Positions 1 to 12,447 of a stretch of 64,000 bases of DNA are shown here, piece by piece; the stretch's first letter is position 1; the number at the start of each line of letters is the position of its first letter. The stretch is from Paracentrotus lividus. Its lineage: Eukaryota; Echinodermata; Echinoidea; Camarodonta; Echinidae. The translations under genes and the position numbers were made by a program. The notes under the pieces were generated by a model that saw nothing but the letters and a program-made list of their open reading frames with translations, had not been told where the DNA came from and searched no databases. Location: assembly GCA_940671915.1 (NCBI GenBank), contig CALNVZ010003433.1, forward strand, positions 28,260,596 to 28,324,595. Reading direction: 5' to 3'.

Positions 1-1130
1 ATACACCGAGGATAATGAACTTGGAAGGAAGAAGGTATGAAGTGCCACTATTATTTTCTATTTTCATTGAGTTTCGTACGTGGGATTTATGACGTCAATC
101 CGTACCCTAAACTTTGGGCTTAACACATGTGACTTGAGCAAAATGAAGTTAATTTGAGAACAAAAAGTAAACATAATTTAAAAGTTTTTTGATCTTATAC
201 ACTCAAACCTGAATTTATACTTGATAATGATGGCATTAGTTCATGAAAATTGTGGCTTAAAACCACCAACATATCCTATTAAGTTATCAAATCTACCCTC
301 CCCCTCTGCCCTCTAGTAAACTGAAGGCCTATTTTCCAGGCTGACACGATAAGAAACATTATAATTTCATTCTCATGTTTCTACTGTTACAATGCGTACA
401 ATAGGAACGTATATTTCTTAGTTTGGACAATAAGTAGTACCTACCTATTAATTCTCTCTCTTTTTGGCCATCAAGGTCACATAGTAAGATATGATGTCGT
501 AACTAACAGTACAACGTTTAGTGTATAGATGTGGGGAAACTTGGTCCATTTTCATAAGTAGAGCGGCACCATTCCCATGATTTTCAGTCCAGATTCTGAG
601 TAATACTGAGAGGCATATTAAATGTCCAATTACACCAGGTGACCACATAGAATGCACATCTGAATACGCCATTGATATTCTATTTATATTCATCATCCGA
701 TATATTTAACGAGTAAGAAAAATACTTTATCTACTGTTATACATGTACGTGGTAAATAATTCATGTCTACTGGTAGGCTAAAACTGATACGTCCTGCGAA
801 TATATGTAAATGATACGAGCTATCACTATATGCGAAGACTTCGGAAAAAACCACAGCAAAAGACCAGCCATGCAACACGTGGTTATAGAAACATGCCTTG
901 ATCCATGCACAAAGTGCATTTTAGAAATTACCATCATTAACTGCAATCTTGGCTTTTGATATGTAATCATTGCAATCCATAGCCATTTTTCGGTATTTTG
1001 TATTTTTTTGTAGCAGGAAGTGTAGGAGCGAATTCCATTTGCACCATGGTGGGACAGCTGTACTGATCTGAAGAAATCTACATAGTGGATTCATTTAACC
1101 CAGTAGGGTTCGAGCCTGAGTCCTCAGCCT
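1..1130. other. Non-coding upstream region
   Basis: No ORF here has recognisable protein similarity, and I found no clear repeat structure. It lies upstream of the first dehydrogenase copy and may contain its promoter or an unseen 5' exon, because exon 1 of that gene has no convincing start codon. Confidence 0.5.
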
Positions 1131-1134
1131 GATC

Positions 1135-4100
1135 CCCCGAGGTTGATTGAAAGGGAAAGTTACTTCGAAGTTATCATTGTCACCGGAGCCAATGCTGGTT
1201 TGTTTCAATCTTTATTTATTTCTGGTTCATTATCACGAATTAATTGCTACTCTATCTTTTTTCGCATATAAAAACGTCGATAATACTGCAGCAGCAACAT
1301 TATTACAGTATGCTTTAATTTTCTTTATTTACAATATTTTCATGTTAGGTATTGGTTATGAAACAGCCAAGGCATTCGCCCAGATGGGTGCTAAGGTGAT
1401 AATGGCATGCAGGTCAGAAGCTAGAGGAACGGAGGTAAGCATAAGTATATACCATCCAATGTATAAAAGAATGAAAAGACATATAAAATACAAAGGAGTG
1501 ATTAACAATCGCGAAAGATTGGGGAACAAACCTATATACGAATGAAAAAAAAAGAGTGATCACACTCTGGAAATATAAGATAAAATTTTGATGAATACAT
1601 ATCAGTATGATAAGGTTGAAAGCAAATAGGATGCGTATCATTAAATATTGTGTTTTGATCTATTAGATTATACAGTCAGATATTTATTTCTTTATTTTTT
1701 TCGTTATTTATTGACAATTAATCATCTCAAGTTCTAAATTTTAAATACAATATTTGTTTCACTTTCTTCATGACGAAATTTGTACGCAAATTTTGTATTT
1801 CATTTTGACACACACACACACACACACACCCACACACAAATATATATATATGTACTTATTGGTACACTTATTCATATTGTTTATTTGTACGCATGTATTT
1901 TCATATTCATTTTATATATTCATTTATTTAATTTCTTTGGCTGCAGCGGTGGGCAATTTACATGAATAGGGCATAACATAGGCATCGGTTAATATTAAAA
2001 AAATATTCAGAATTTTAATTGAACCATGACCATGTCTGCAGGCGATTGATCGTATGAAGCGTGAACATACAACTGAAAAGGCTGCCAATGGAAGGTCCAA
2101 GGTGAAAATACAGGTACGTCTGCTGTAATAATAACCTAAATAGAATTAATCATTCAGAATAATTCCTTTCATATAAACCCCTCACAAAAAGTTCCTCTAA
2201 TCGACTTTGGGACATTATTACTTTTCAGGTATGCTTTAGTTATTCCTGACATTCATACCATTGGAAACATAATTTATTCCCCTTTTTATTGATATCCTAT
2301 TGGTAATGATTGTGTCATGCTTCAATGCACAAAAAAAAATCAGAATATGGAGAACAGTAGAAAGTCGAATCTTGCGAAATGCATTTATCAAAGTGAAAAT
2401 TCGCAACTCGACTTTAGGCCCTGATAACTTCTAGGGTATTTTCTAATTTTCATTGAATTTTATACCATCGTCAAGTTCATTTATTCCTCTTTTCAATGAT
2501 ACCCTTATTGCACCGAGTGTGTTGTTCTTGCATGCACAGAACACCTGGATGTTAGGAAAAGTCAGAAGTTGAATGTTGCAAATCGAATGCCTATTGCGAG
2601 TATTTTGCCTGTTGCAAGAAATAACAATGCATTTCGCAACTTTCCCCTTTTTACTTTGCATTATATTCATGAGTTATGTGCATTCAAACATTATGCTAAT
2701 ATTGCAAATAGGGTATCAATAAAAAGAGGAATAAACGAACTTTTTAATGCTATAAAAAATTAATAATGATTAAAAACCCACATTAAAATGTATCAAGGTT
2801 CAGTGTTGTGTTACAGAAATTTGAGCTGAAAAATTATCTTTCGCTTTGCCATGTATTCGGGGGTTCTGTGGACCCAGGCATGCCATCGCCATGACAAATT
2901 AGGTATCAATCAAGATACCTAATAGATGAACTTGACAATGGTATAAAATCCGACAAATAATAGAAAATATCATGACCTAAATTCGAGTTCCGGAACTTCA
3001 ATGTGATCAATGAAAATGTATTTTACAAGATTTGACTTTTTACTTTTCTTCATATTTTGATATTCAGTGCTTTGAAGCATGACACAATCATTACAAATAG
3101 GATGTCAATAAAAGGGGAAATAAATTATCCTTTCAATGGTATGAATATCAGGAATAACTAAAGCGTGCCTGAAAAGTTATCAAATTCGATTTGCGGAACT
3201 TTTTGTTAGGGGTTTATTTCTACAGAATTTCCAGAAAGCGCTTGGTCATCCACCTTTGTAACGTCAAATGAAAAGCGGTTTCTTGATCATATTTCGTGTT
3301 GACGTATTTGGATACTTACTATCAAATATTTTGATTGCATAATTCATTTACAGAATATAGAAAAATACTTTTAGATGCAGGTACTAACCTAAAATATGGC
3401 ATGATATCAATAACTCAGTTTTGATTAAGAATGTGTTACATGCCTTTACGCTCTCAAAAACATACTGATTGATTAACTGTAAGTACATGTATACATTGTT
3501 ATTTTTTTTCTAAAATTTTTGTTGTAATGAACAATTTTCGTGATGAATCTCTGAGCAGGAGCTCATTGTATGACTGGTCTAACATATATTAATTCATTCA
3601 TAATGCTGTGCTAATTTCACATTTCGCTGACCAGGTCGATGAAATTGACCTAGAGTTCATGGCCCTTGACCTTGGGTCACTTGCAAGTACAACGAACTTT
3701 GCAGAGTCTTTCAAAGCCAGAGGAACTGCCTTGCATGTTTTGGTGTGCAATGCTGGCATGGCGTACGGACCCGATGGTAAGCTATGGCGTAATTGGATAA
3801 ACCGGACGTTGTTCTTGAAAGATACTCTGCTTTTATATATTAATTACAATTATGTACCGGTGTTTTTTTTATATATATATATATATCTGAAAAGGGCCTC
3901 ACCCCCGACAGTCAAGAAGTAGCAGTAAAAATAACTAAAAAGAATGAACAAATTGTCTGGCATCTGTAAAATACATGAATCACAGTTGATAAAGAAGAAT
4001 GCCAAAAACATAAAAATAATAGATTTTATAATAAAAGGAGCATAGCTCTCAAAACTGAAAGGCGAAGTCACACTCTTCGTTAGTGCTCATGGTGTGACAA

Positions 4101-7100
4101 AGAGATTTATTCAAAATCCGAAAAGACGAGACTGTTCATGAGTAACAAACTATAATAACTATATGTTATATATATGATTGTTGAAAAGTTTAAGTATGGG
4201 GAAGGAAGGGGTCTCCTATACAGTGCGTTCCAGAAAAAAGTTAACCCAACCTTGAGAGGCTCATGTTAAATTTTATAGCTTATGTAAACTTCATATTTAT
4301 TTCCTGATAAAGAGTAAATCATTTCTATTTAATAATACCACATTTATATATGTGTTGTGATGGATGATTATGCACTTGGCTTAAAAAAAAACAAGTGTCA
4401 AAATTGAAATGTTCAAATTTTGAGGAGAAGCAGCCCATGTATTTCAATAGACCAAGAAATCCATTGTCCCTTATGAATAGACTTAGGAAGGCTGACCTTA
4501 CACAAACAATGAATGATCAGAAAGCCAGGATTGCTTGTGATAAACTTGGAACAATTTGTTTTTGACCAGATTTTTTAAGAATTCGAGTGGTCAGTCATCC
4601 CTGACAGTACAAGTATGATTTTGGTATCACTGGATAGGATATGAGTTACTATTTGATATGTTATAAAAAATAATAACAATTAAGCAACACAATTTTAACA
4701 CGAGGCTCATAAAGTTGGGTTTTATTACTATTATTGTTTACTTTTATCTGGGATGCACTGTACATACCACATCCAAATTGCCCTATTATGCGCCCGTGAT
4801 TCTGAAATATAAGAGGTGTTATCTCAAGAGAAAAAAAAACTTTCTAACCTCAGCTTTAATTGACTACTAAACATATTTCCACTTTTGCAAAATATTCCGG
4901 CCAAAACACAATATAAAATAGGCCTACTAAACATATTTTCACTTTTGCAAAATATTCCTGCCAATTCATGTATAAACTACTTATATCTGTTACAAACTAT
5001 ATGTTTTAAGAAAATTAAACTTTCAAATAGAAAATATTAATTACTAAGTGCAAGTACCTTTTATTACATTTACTTAACGTTAATTGATTTAGAAAATCTT
5101 ACATTTTGGTTGATATCTCCTCCTCGTATTTCTTTTCATTCCTGATAAAAAGAACGAGTGTGGATGACCTTGAGATTCACTTTCAGGTAACTATCTTTGC
5201 ATTTCCTGTTGATTCTGCATTTACTTCCGGTGATAAAGAGTTCCGGTCCGAACGGTCGTGTCGTACTGGTTTCTTCTCTGGCGTATCGCTTCTTCTATCA
5301 TGGAAAGAAGACAACATTCAAGGAACAGATGCTAACAAGACTACTATATATTCCAATACGAAGTTATATCAGGTTTGTAAAGGATCCCTGAGCGTAAAAA
5401 TGATGGCAGTGATGATGTGATGACGATTTATTAAAACTACAAAAAAATGAGGATGATGGATATGAAGATGATTATGATGAAGAGGTGACGATGATAACGG
5501 TAATGGAAATTATGGCAAGAAGGATAATAATATTAATCATATACAGTGTGTTCCTAAAATAGTAATCGAAGTTCAAAGGTCAGTCATTTCAAAAGTATAT
5601 GGTTCATCTTTGTGATTTATTTACTAAAATGCTAAAGTAACTCATCAGCTTTAATTTGAGTCATTGCTTACGTCCAAACTGCAATGGGTCACAGAGTTGG
5701 GGTCATTTAAAGTGATAGGTACAAAACCCATTTTTCCAAATTTTTCGTTTTTAGGGTATGAAACCAACTTTTTATACAATTTTGGTTTCTTAGTTTTGGG
5801 GGTTTTTGTCACACAAAGTTTCAATGAAATGCAATCTCTTTTGTCAAAGGACCCATCTCACTGGCAATGACATGGTTCTCGATTATGAATGAGTCTCTGG
5901 AGTCTCGGAGAGGTCGCCGCGACGCCGTCTCCTGATTATGCAGAAAGTCGCGAGAAAAATCAACAAAAATGTCAAAATGTCCATCTTTTTGTAGACTTCT
6001 TTAATACGCGAGCAAGTATCTGTGGCGTCTTTGCGGGGTTGCCGCGACGTCCCTTAAGTATCCACGACGTCGCAGAGACGTTTTGGGAACTTGCTAACGA
6101 TTAAAAGAAATCGAACGCGCTAATAATTTTTACTTGCTGGCGTCTTAAAGAAGTCTACTAAAAGATTGAACATGTTTGACTATTGTTCCATTTTCCCTCC
6201 ACACCCTGAAGTCTCAGGAGACGTCACCACGACGTCTCCACGACTCAAGAGACTCATAATTGCGAACCCATTCATTGCCATTGAGATAGGTCCTTGACAC
6301 AATGAGATTGCATTTCATTGAAACTTTGTGTGACAAAACCCCCCAAAACTATGAAACCAAAGATTTATAAAAAGTTGGTTTCATACCCTAAAAACGGAAA
6401 AACTTGGAAAAAACGGGTTTTGTACCTTTCACCTTCAAATGACCCTAACTCTGTGACCCATTACAGTTTGGACGTAAGCAATGCCTCAAATTACGTACAA
6501 TTTTAGTAAACAAATCACAAAAATTAACCATGCTCTTTTGAAATAACTGACCTTTGAACTTCGATTACCCTTTTTTTAGGAACACACTGTATAGCGCCTG
6601 TTAAACTGCTCAAAGCGCTTTACCCTGTTCACATGATTTAGCGATTTTTTTTTTTTTCAAGGATAACGCTGGTAACTTTAATGTGCGAGCCTACTTAATG
6701 CAACCGTTATATATATTATAAATTATAAATACTTTTCTAGTTTAATGGAAAATTAATATTAGAGTGAAAACTATGATTTTAAAACCCTCTAGATTATGCA
6801 AATGTTCTCTTTGGAAAGGCGATTGGAGGGGTCTGGGATTGGAATATTTTCGCTGCATCCGGGAGTTGTCGAGACGGAACTTATTAAAAGAAAAGGCCAG
6901 CGAATTCCAGTGATGACCAACATGTTTGCGAAACTAGGGATGACTACACGTAAGTCAAATAAGTTATCTGCTCTTGTGAAAAATACAATTGATGAGCTTG
7001 CGATACAGCTAGCGCTCTTCTATTTGTCACTACCCCCACACTTCAACGTACTTACAATCCTATTAATCACCGTCACGTCACTTTTTTTCTCGACAAAAGT

Positions 7101-8241
7101 CACACATGTATTCAAGAATAGGCCCATCTGCAATAGCTTTCTCTACCTCTCAATCTGAACGATCACATCCCTTTAACGAGGATACAGGCTACTAGCCTGA
7201 CTAGTCACCATTGGACTGGTCAAGGAAAGGGGGAGAGAGAATCTGCCTTGATTTAGTTCAACACAGAAAACAAATAGTCTTATAGTTCAGTTATGAAATA
7301 TTATATTTATTACGCAAAGTAAGTCTGAGTTGGACAAACCAATGGCTTATGTCTACTCCTCTAATTGCATAATGATGATAACACAGAATTCTTCGAAAAT
7401 TTCAATTCGAATTCGAATTTGTTTCATTGAGCCTCGAAATATGAAACCTATGACGATCATATTATGCATATGTATATATACAGTATCAATACCATATAAT
7501 TTAACATCATACAGAGGTGGGTTTCCTTTTCTGATCTCAGTGTGCTTTATATGTATCATTGGCAGATTTTCTACGTAATCCATTCAAAGGAGCACTGACA
7601 ACACTCCATGTGGCAGCCAACCCAATATACGACGGCAAGAGCGCCCTTTACTTCGAGAACTCTAAACCACATAGTTTGACGTCACTTCCACGGTATGAAC
7701 TATACTATAAACTCTGTTTATGTTTGTGTTTTGCTTTGCTTTGTTTTGGTTTCAGTTATGTGGCTTCTTAAACGATCATTATAAAACCAGCGTAGATCCA
7801 GGAAAGGTGGCAAAATTTAGGATGAAGGTATTTACAAGCGCGGAATATTCTGTGAGCATTTTGGGAGGCCAGAATTTTAAATGCGATTTTCGGGGTATGC
7901 GCCTACATAAACGATATTAGTTAAAAAAAAACAACAAATTTTTGATTCTATAGAATGAAACAAAACACTCTCCATGAAAAAAAAATTGATTATAGATTGG
8001 AAAAATCCATGATAAATATTAAAATGCACTTGTGTTGTAAGATTTGGGAGAATATATTTAAGTGGTAACACTTTCGTAAGAATGACTTTGCTTTCGGACT
8101 TAATTTTCGATTTCGGGTTAAATCAAACGACTATTTCTTTTTTCTAGAGACCGATGGAAACAGGAGCATCTTTGGAAGTATTCTCTGGAGTGCTTGAGGA
8201 ACTATATCACAGATGACATGTTCGATGTTTTCACATCTTGA
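1135..8241 (+). CDS. SDR-family oxidoreductase, copy 1 (retinol dehydrogenase/WWOX-like), frame-disrupted
   Basis: Classical short-chain dehydrogenase/reductase; the family uses NAD(P)(H) to oxidise or reduce alcohols and carbonyls such as retinoids and steroids. Exons by protein similarity and splice sites: about 1135-1197, 1349-1434, 2042-2113, 3635-3776, about 5153-5372, 6793-6949, 7566-7692 and 8148-8241. Exons 1-2 give the cofactor motif TGANAGIG, exon 4 gives CNAG, and exon 5 gives VLVSSLA (catalytic Ser) and YSNTK (catalytic YxxxK). Exon 6 gives HPGVVETEL and exon 8 ends FDVFTS-stop. Boundaries of exons 2, 3, 4, 6, 7 and 8 preserve phase. Exon 1 has a one-base shift just before VIIVTGANAG and no obvious ATG. 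In exon 5 the beginning (DDLEIHFQ) and end (YSNTKLYQ) share one frame while the middle (LHFLLILHLLPV) is in another. The predicted product is about 330 residues, normal for the family. Exact substrate and orthology cannot be told. It could be a decaying gene or an indel-bearing assembly. Confidence 0.75.
1804..1833. repeat. (CA)n microsatellite in SDR copy 1 intron 2
   Basis: A run of CA dinucleotides, slightly interrupted, followed by a short TA stretch. Small ORFs reading through it encode only Thr/His repeats and are not genes. Confidence 0.85.
2174..3216. mobile_element. Foldback MITE, family C (complete copy)
   Basis: Begins TAAACCCCTCACAAAAAG and ends as the inverted complement (GGAACTTTTTG...GGGGTTTA). 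The arms match over several hundred bases, including a shared segment that reads TTATTGATATCCTAT in one arm and its complement in the other. There is no coding capacity. It occupies most of intron 3 of SDR copy 1. A second, larger copy with nested insertions is at 39454-43861. Confidence 0.8.
4221..4760. mobile_element. Tc1/mariner-like MITE, family E
   Basis: About 540 bp with inverted ends CAGTGCGTTCCAGAAAA and GGGATGCACTG, flanked by TA on both sides (4219-4220 and 4761-4762). The subterminal segments TTGAGAGGCTCAT and GAGGCTCATAAAG are also inverted. TA target sites and CAGTG-type ends are typical of non-autonomous Tc1/mariner elements. It lies in intron 4 of SDR copy 1. Relatives are at 13875-16014 and about 32884-33347. 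Confidence 0.8.
5544..6589. mobile_element. Foldback MITE, family A, copy 1
   Basis: Inverted ends CAGTGTGTTCCTAAAA and TTTAGGAACACACTG, flanked by TA/TA. The whole roughly 1,046 bp folds into long arms: text such as GTCCAAACTGCAATGGGTCA recurs as its complement near the other end. The centre is enriched in GTCGCGACG-type words. It sits in intron 5 of SDR copy 1. Copies 2 and 3 are at about 9125-10110 and 48035-49014. Confidence 0.85.
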
Positions 8242-8325
8242 GAAGATCGCTGAAGATCAAGCAAGTCTTATGCCGGGGTTAACGACATCTGGTCCGGCGA
8301 CGACTGCTTCCAGGGTTCCTAGCAC

Positions 8326-8331
8326 AATAAA
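8326..8331 (+). promoter_or_regulatory. Candidate polyadenylation signal of SDR copy 1
   Basis: A canonical AATAAA lies 85 bases after the stop codon of the last exon (8239-8241). Its position suits the 3' end of the transcript. Confidence 0.55.
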
Positions 8332-8341
8332 CGAATGTCTA

Positions 8342-9124
8342 ACTTCAGCTTTGATTTACTCTTGACATGACATATAAACTTATATTATATCAAAACAAAA
8401 CCCTACATCTTAGATGAAAAAGGAAACTAAGCAAGAAACAACGACAACATAAAGATTGCAACATTCAACACTTTTGGAATGGTGCAGTACGGAAAGGTCT
8501 CGAATCACATTAAGGTGGTGTTTCGCAGATTATTTCTCAAGTAATGAACAACTTTACGATCAGTTCTTGTGCTAAATGATTAAGCATGTGATTAGTATAG
8601 CACCCAATAACATGTTCCAGTCGTTCTTAAAGTCGTAAACTTTACCAACTACTTGGTGATGAAATCACGGATAGATTATGAACAGCTTGGTTTTCAAGTC
8701 AATTCCAGCTTAGAATTTGTGTGCTGATCTGGGCCATGGAACTGAAATTTTTCTAAGCTGTCAGCAGAGCTATGGCATTTCGGAACGTTTCTTGAGGATG
8801 GAAAGAGGTCAATAAAAACTTAAATGTCCTGGGCCCCACAGCTCTACATAACTATAAGTTTATACTGCTACGGTCAAACAACCTATACACAAATCGCCAC
8901 TGTGGATATTCGCGAAGACAAAGTTGTTTTGATAAAAAGGTGTATTGCCTCAACTGCTTTGTACCGAAGTACTTTTTAGTTCAAGCGGCCATAATATTTT
9001 CGTTACACATGTTAGAAAGCGCTATCGATGGAATTTAGGCTGTCGGGACATAATATGCTTTTGATGCAGAATTAGCTATCTAACACGAAGAATCCCTTTT
9101 AATGTATTTTGTTCATGGAGCTTA
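8342..9124. other. Intergenic, nothing recognised
   Basis: AT-rich sequence after the poly(A) signal of SDR copy 1, with no ORF resembling a protein and no clear inverted or tandem repeat. Confidence 0.5.
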
Positions 9125-10110
9125 CTTCCTAAAGTTTTTTTTTTTTTTAAAAACGTATTGAAATACAATAAAAAAGGTAAATCGAAGTCAAAGGTCAGTC
9201 ATTTAAAAGATTACAATGTTTATTCTTGTATTGTTTACTAAATACTAAGATACTCTCAGCTTTTATTTGAGATATTGCTGACGTCCAAACTGTCATGGGT
9301 CATAGAGTTGGGATCCTTTAAAGTGATAGTACATACCATTTTTCCAGTTTTCGTTTTAGGGTACGAATGAAATTTTGTAAGTATTGGTTTATTTTATATT
9401 TTTTTTTTTCTTACAAAGTTTCATGAAATGCAAACTCATTGTCAAAGGACCTTCAATGATTGCAAAGAGAGTTTCGCAATTATGAGTCTCTTGAGTCGTG
9501 GAGACGTTTTGGTGACGTAGTCTGAGACTTCAAGCGCGTCGTGGGAAAATCGAACAAAAGACTAAAAATGGTCATACTGTTCGATGCCTTTTAATCCTAG
9601 CAAGCAGGTCGACAAAGTCTCTGCGATGTCTTGGATACATGGACATCGCGGCAACCCACAGAGACGTCACAGAGACTTACTCGCGTCTGAAAGAAGTCTA
9701 CTAAAGATTGAACAAGTTTGACATTTGTTTGGTTTCTCGCGACTTCTTGAGACTAGGTGACGTCGCGGCGACCTTCTCGAGACTCAGGACTCATAACCGA
9801 GAACGCATCTCATTACCAGTGAGAAAATCACTTGAGCAAAGAAATCACATATTTCATTGAAACTTGCTGAAAAGACCCAATGACACCAACTACTTTAAAA
9901 AAGGTTTGTTTCATACCCTAAAAAAAAGGTTTGTACCTATCACCTTTAAAGGACGCTAACTCTGTTACCAATGCAGTTTAGAATTAAGCATGTCTCAAAT
10001 GAGGGCTGATGAGTAACCTATCATTTAGTAAACAAATCACAAGAATAAACCATGTATAATTTTAAATGACTGACCTTAAACTTCAATTCATTTTTTTTAA
10101 TGACACTCTG
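9125..10110. mobile_element. Foldback MITE, family A, copy 2 (degenerate)
   Basis: Shares TCAAAGGTCAGTCATTT, the GTCCAAACTGTCATGGGTCA segment and the GTCGCGGCGACC-type centre with family A. Its right end is GACACTCTG followed by TA. The left end has decayed around a T-homopolymer, so its exact start is uncertain. It lies between the two dehydrogenase copies. Confidence 0.75.
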
Positions 10111-12400
10111 TATATTTGAAAATCAAAATGACAAAACGCTGATACAGTGTGCTTGATTTCCATCGAACATTGTCCATATTATACGACTACTAAAAAAACA
10201 ACAACATTTTATTGTGACTAGCATCATTCAGTGCCAAAATACTTACAATTCCATGTGAATGATGAGAGAAAATGTTTGCTTGGTGAATCTTAATTTTTAC
10301 TCGATGAAGTCATTTTCCCCACCACATTCCATTATTAATCTCTTTGTAGTATAATGTTATTCTTTGAAATATTGCTAGTCATTGCTTTGATATGCGTTTT
10401 TAATATGTTGAAAGTTAATTCAATTCAATTCAATTCAATTTGAGTAAAATATATAGGTAAATAGACCTATAATCATTTTTTATTAGCCTAAAACGTTGTA
10501 GGCCTACCACAGAGTCATTCTATGTTTATTGCATGATATCAATCAATTTCTTTTATATATATAAAACATAAAAATTAAATGATAAGATTGAAGCAAGTAT
10601 AAATTATTTGAGTTTGTTATTTCCTCAGATATCTTACTGAGTATAATCAAATGTATTTGAAGGATTGTTTAGGACTCCCCGCTTTTTCCTTACGAGTCAC
10701 ATCATTTCATCTATGGCTGATTATGAAACACAAATATCCATTATTTCTATGTCATTAAAATTTTTTGTTATGACAATCATGTAACTTGATTCAAAAGACA
10801 TTTAATCCTTATCATTTCCAGTGTTTACAGCACATATCAAGGACAGGTCTAAATGTAAACATCTTCAACCATTCCAATATTTTTTCCTTTTAAAAGCATA
10901 CGCACGGTCAGTGATTTCCTTGATACCTCTACACCCGGACGCTAAGTTTTATTCCACGACTTTTTTTTTGCCTTTGGCACTGTACGTGCGCATGCCATAA
11001 GCGCCTAAACGGGTTAAAACCGTCCAGTAGACGATGGTTACGCTGAGTTATTGCATAGCGGTAATACCTGCATATCCAAAACCTTGGCTTCGAATTTTAG
11101 TCAAGCTCTCCGATTGCTTAAAAGTTGAACTTTTTTGGTTTATTTCGTAATTTTAGGTTCAGGGTTACATAAAGGGATGGGTCACTTCTTACCAAGAAGG
11201 GATAGTGTTAGGGTAAAAGAATTTTTAAAACTGTATAACAATGTTGGAAAATAAGTCGCGAAGAAAAAAAATTGCCACCTATAGAAGGCTCTGGATCTGC
11301 TCGATCAGAACGGTCACGCTCAAATTTTGACAAAGATTCAACGTGTAAAAAAAGATAAATCGCTTACTTTTCATCATTTCTCTTCTTTTTTTTCTAGTCG
11401 AAGTGTTGGGAAGGAGACCAGTATTATAGATATTTTTCAATCTTAACAAACCTTAACCCAACTTTAAATACTCACTCTTCTGTGAGATATGTACTGTCCA
11501 CACAAACTTGCACGACGCTTTTAAAAAGAGTATTCACATCTTGTTTTCTGCGGGTCCAAAGTTCACCACTTTTCTATTATGATTTCTGTGACAGCACAGT
11601 TATCAGTCACACCGAGGAAGGCGACGTTGTACCAACGGACCTGACAAAGCAGATTGACCTATCATGCTGATAATTTTTTCTGCAGTCTGTTGTATTTTTT
11701 GGTGTTTGTCTACTTGGCGTGACAGGATTATTACTACAAGCTGTAAAGTGCACACATATACTGTGATGATAACAATAGCGCCTGTTATAATTCGGCGTTA
11801 GGCGGCATACGCGGACAACACACTACTGTATCGTTGACTTACTGATTTGTCTTTTTTTTGGCTGAGGTAAAAGAAAATATTATAAACCCTACTTCAGTAC
11901 CTGAACAGGCTATTTGTGACACAGTAAGTATACTGTAACCTACAATTTTTAGTGTAAACTGTGATTTTTCTATTCAATCTATCCGATTTGAGATTACGTC
12001 TATCAATAGTTATACCTGACATCGCCACAATCATATTATGAAAACGTTTTGTACACCAAATTTAGGAACATTATTGTATAATTGCCCTTGAATTAAGTTC
12101 ACGAGCATTATATCTTGTTATCAACATATGAAACATTAAAACCATGTATATGTAATACATTCTGTGATGGTAAAGCATGATATTTATAATGGATTACATT
12201 ATTATATACTATCATGCAAATATTATATAACGATCCGAACTATAGAAGATCTAGCACACGTTTTATGTTCTGGTCTCATTTGCAGGCTAATATCATATGT
12301 TTAAAATTATTAACCGTAGGCCTATTTCAAATTTTGTTCACACCATTATTTTGGTGAATAAACAAATCAAATACTAATATAAAATTTATTATATTTGCAG
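10111..12400. other. Intergenic region upstream of SDR copy 2
   Basis: No protein-coding similarity seen. A short (AATTC)n-like run lies at about 10416-10440. The sequence TATATTTGCAG at 12390-12400 is a good splice acceptor, so copy 2 may have an upstream exon within or before this stretch. Confidence 0.45.
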
Positions 12401-12447
12401 ATCTCGTTATTTCCGTCGCGGCTGAAAGCAATAATTATCGTAAAATT

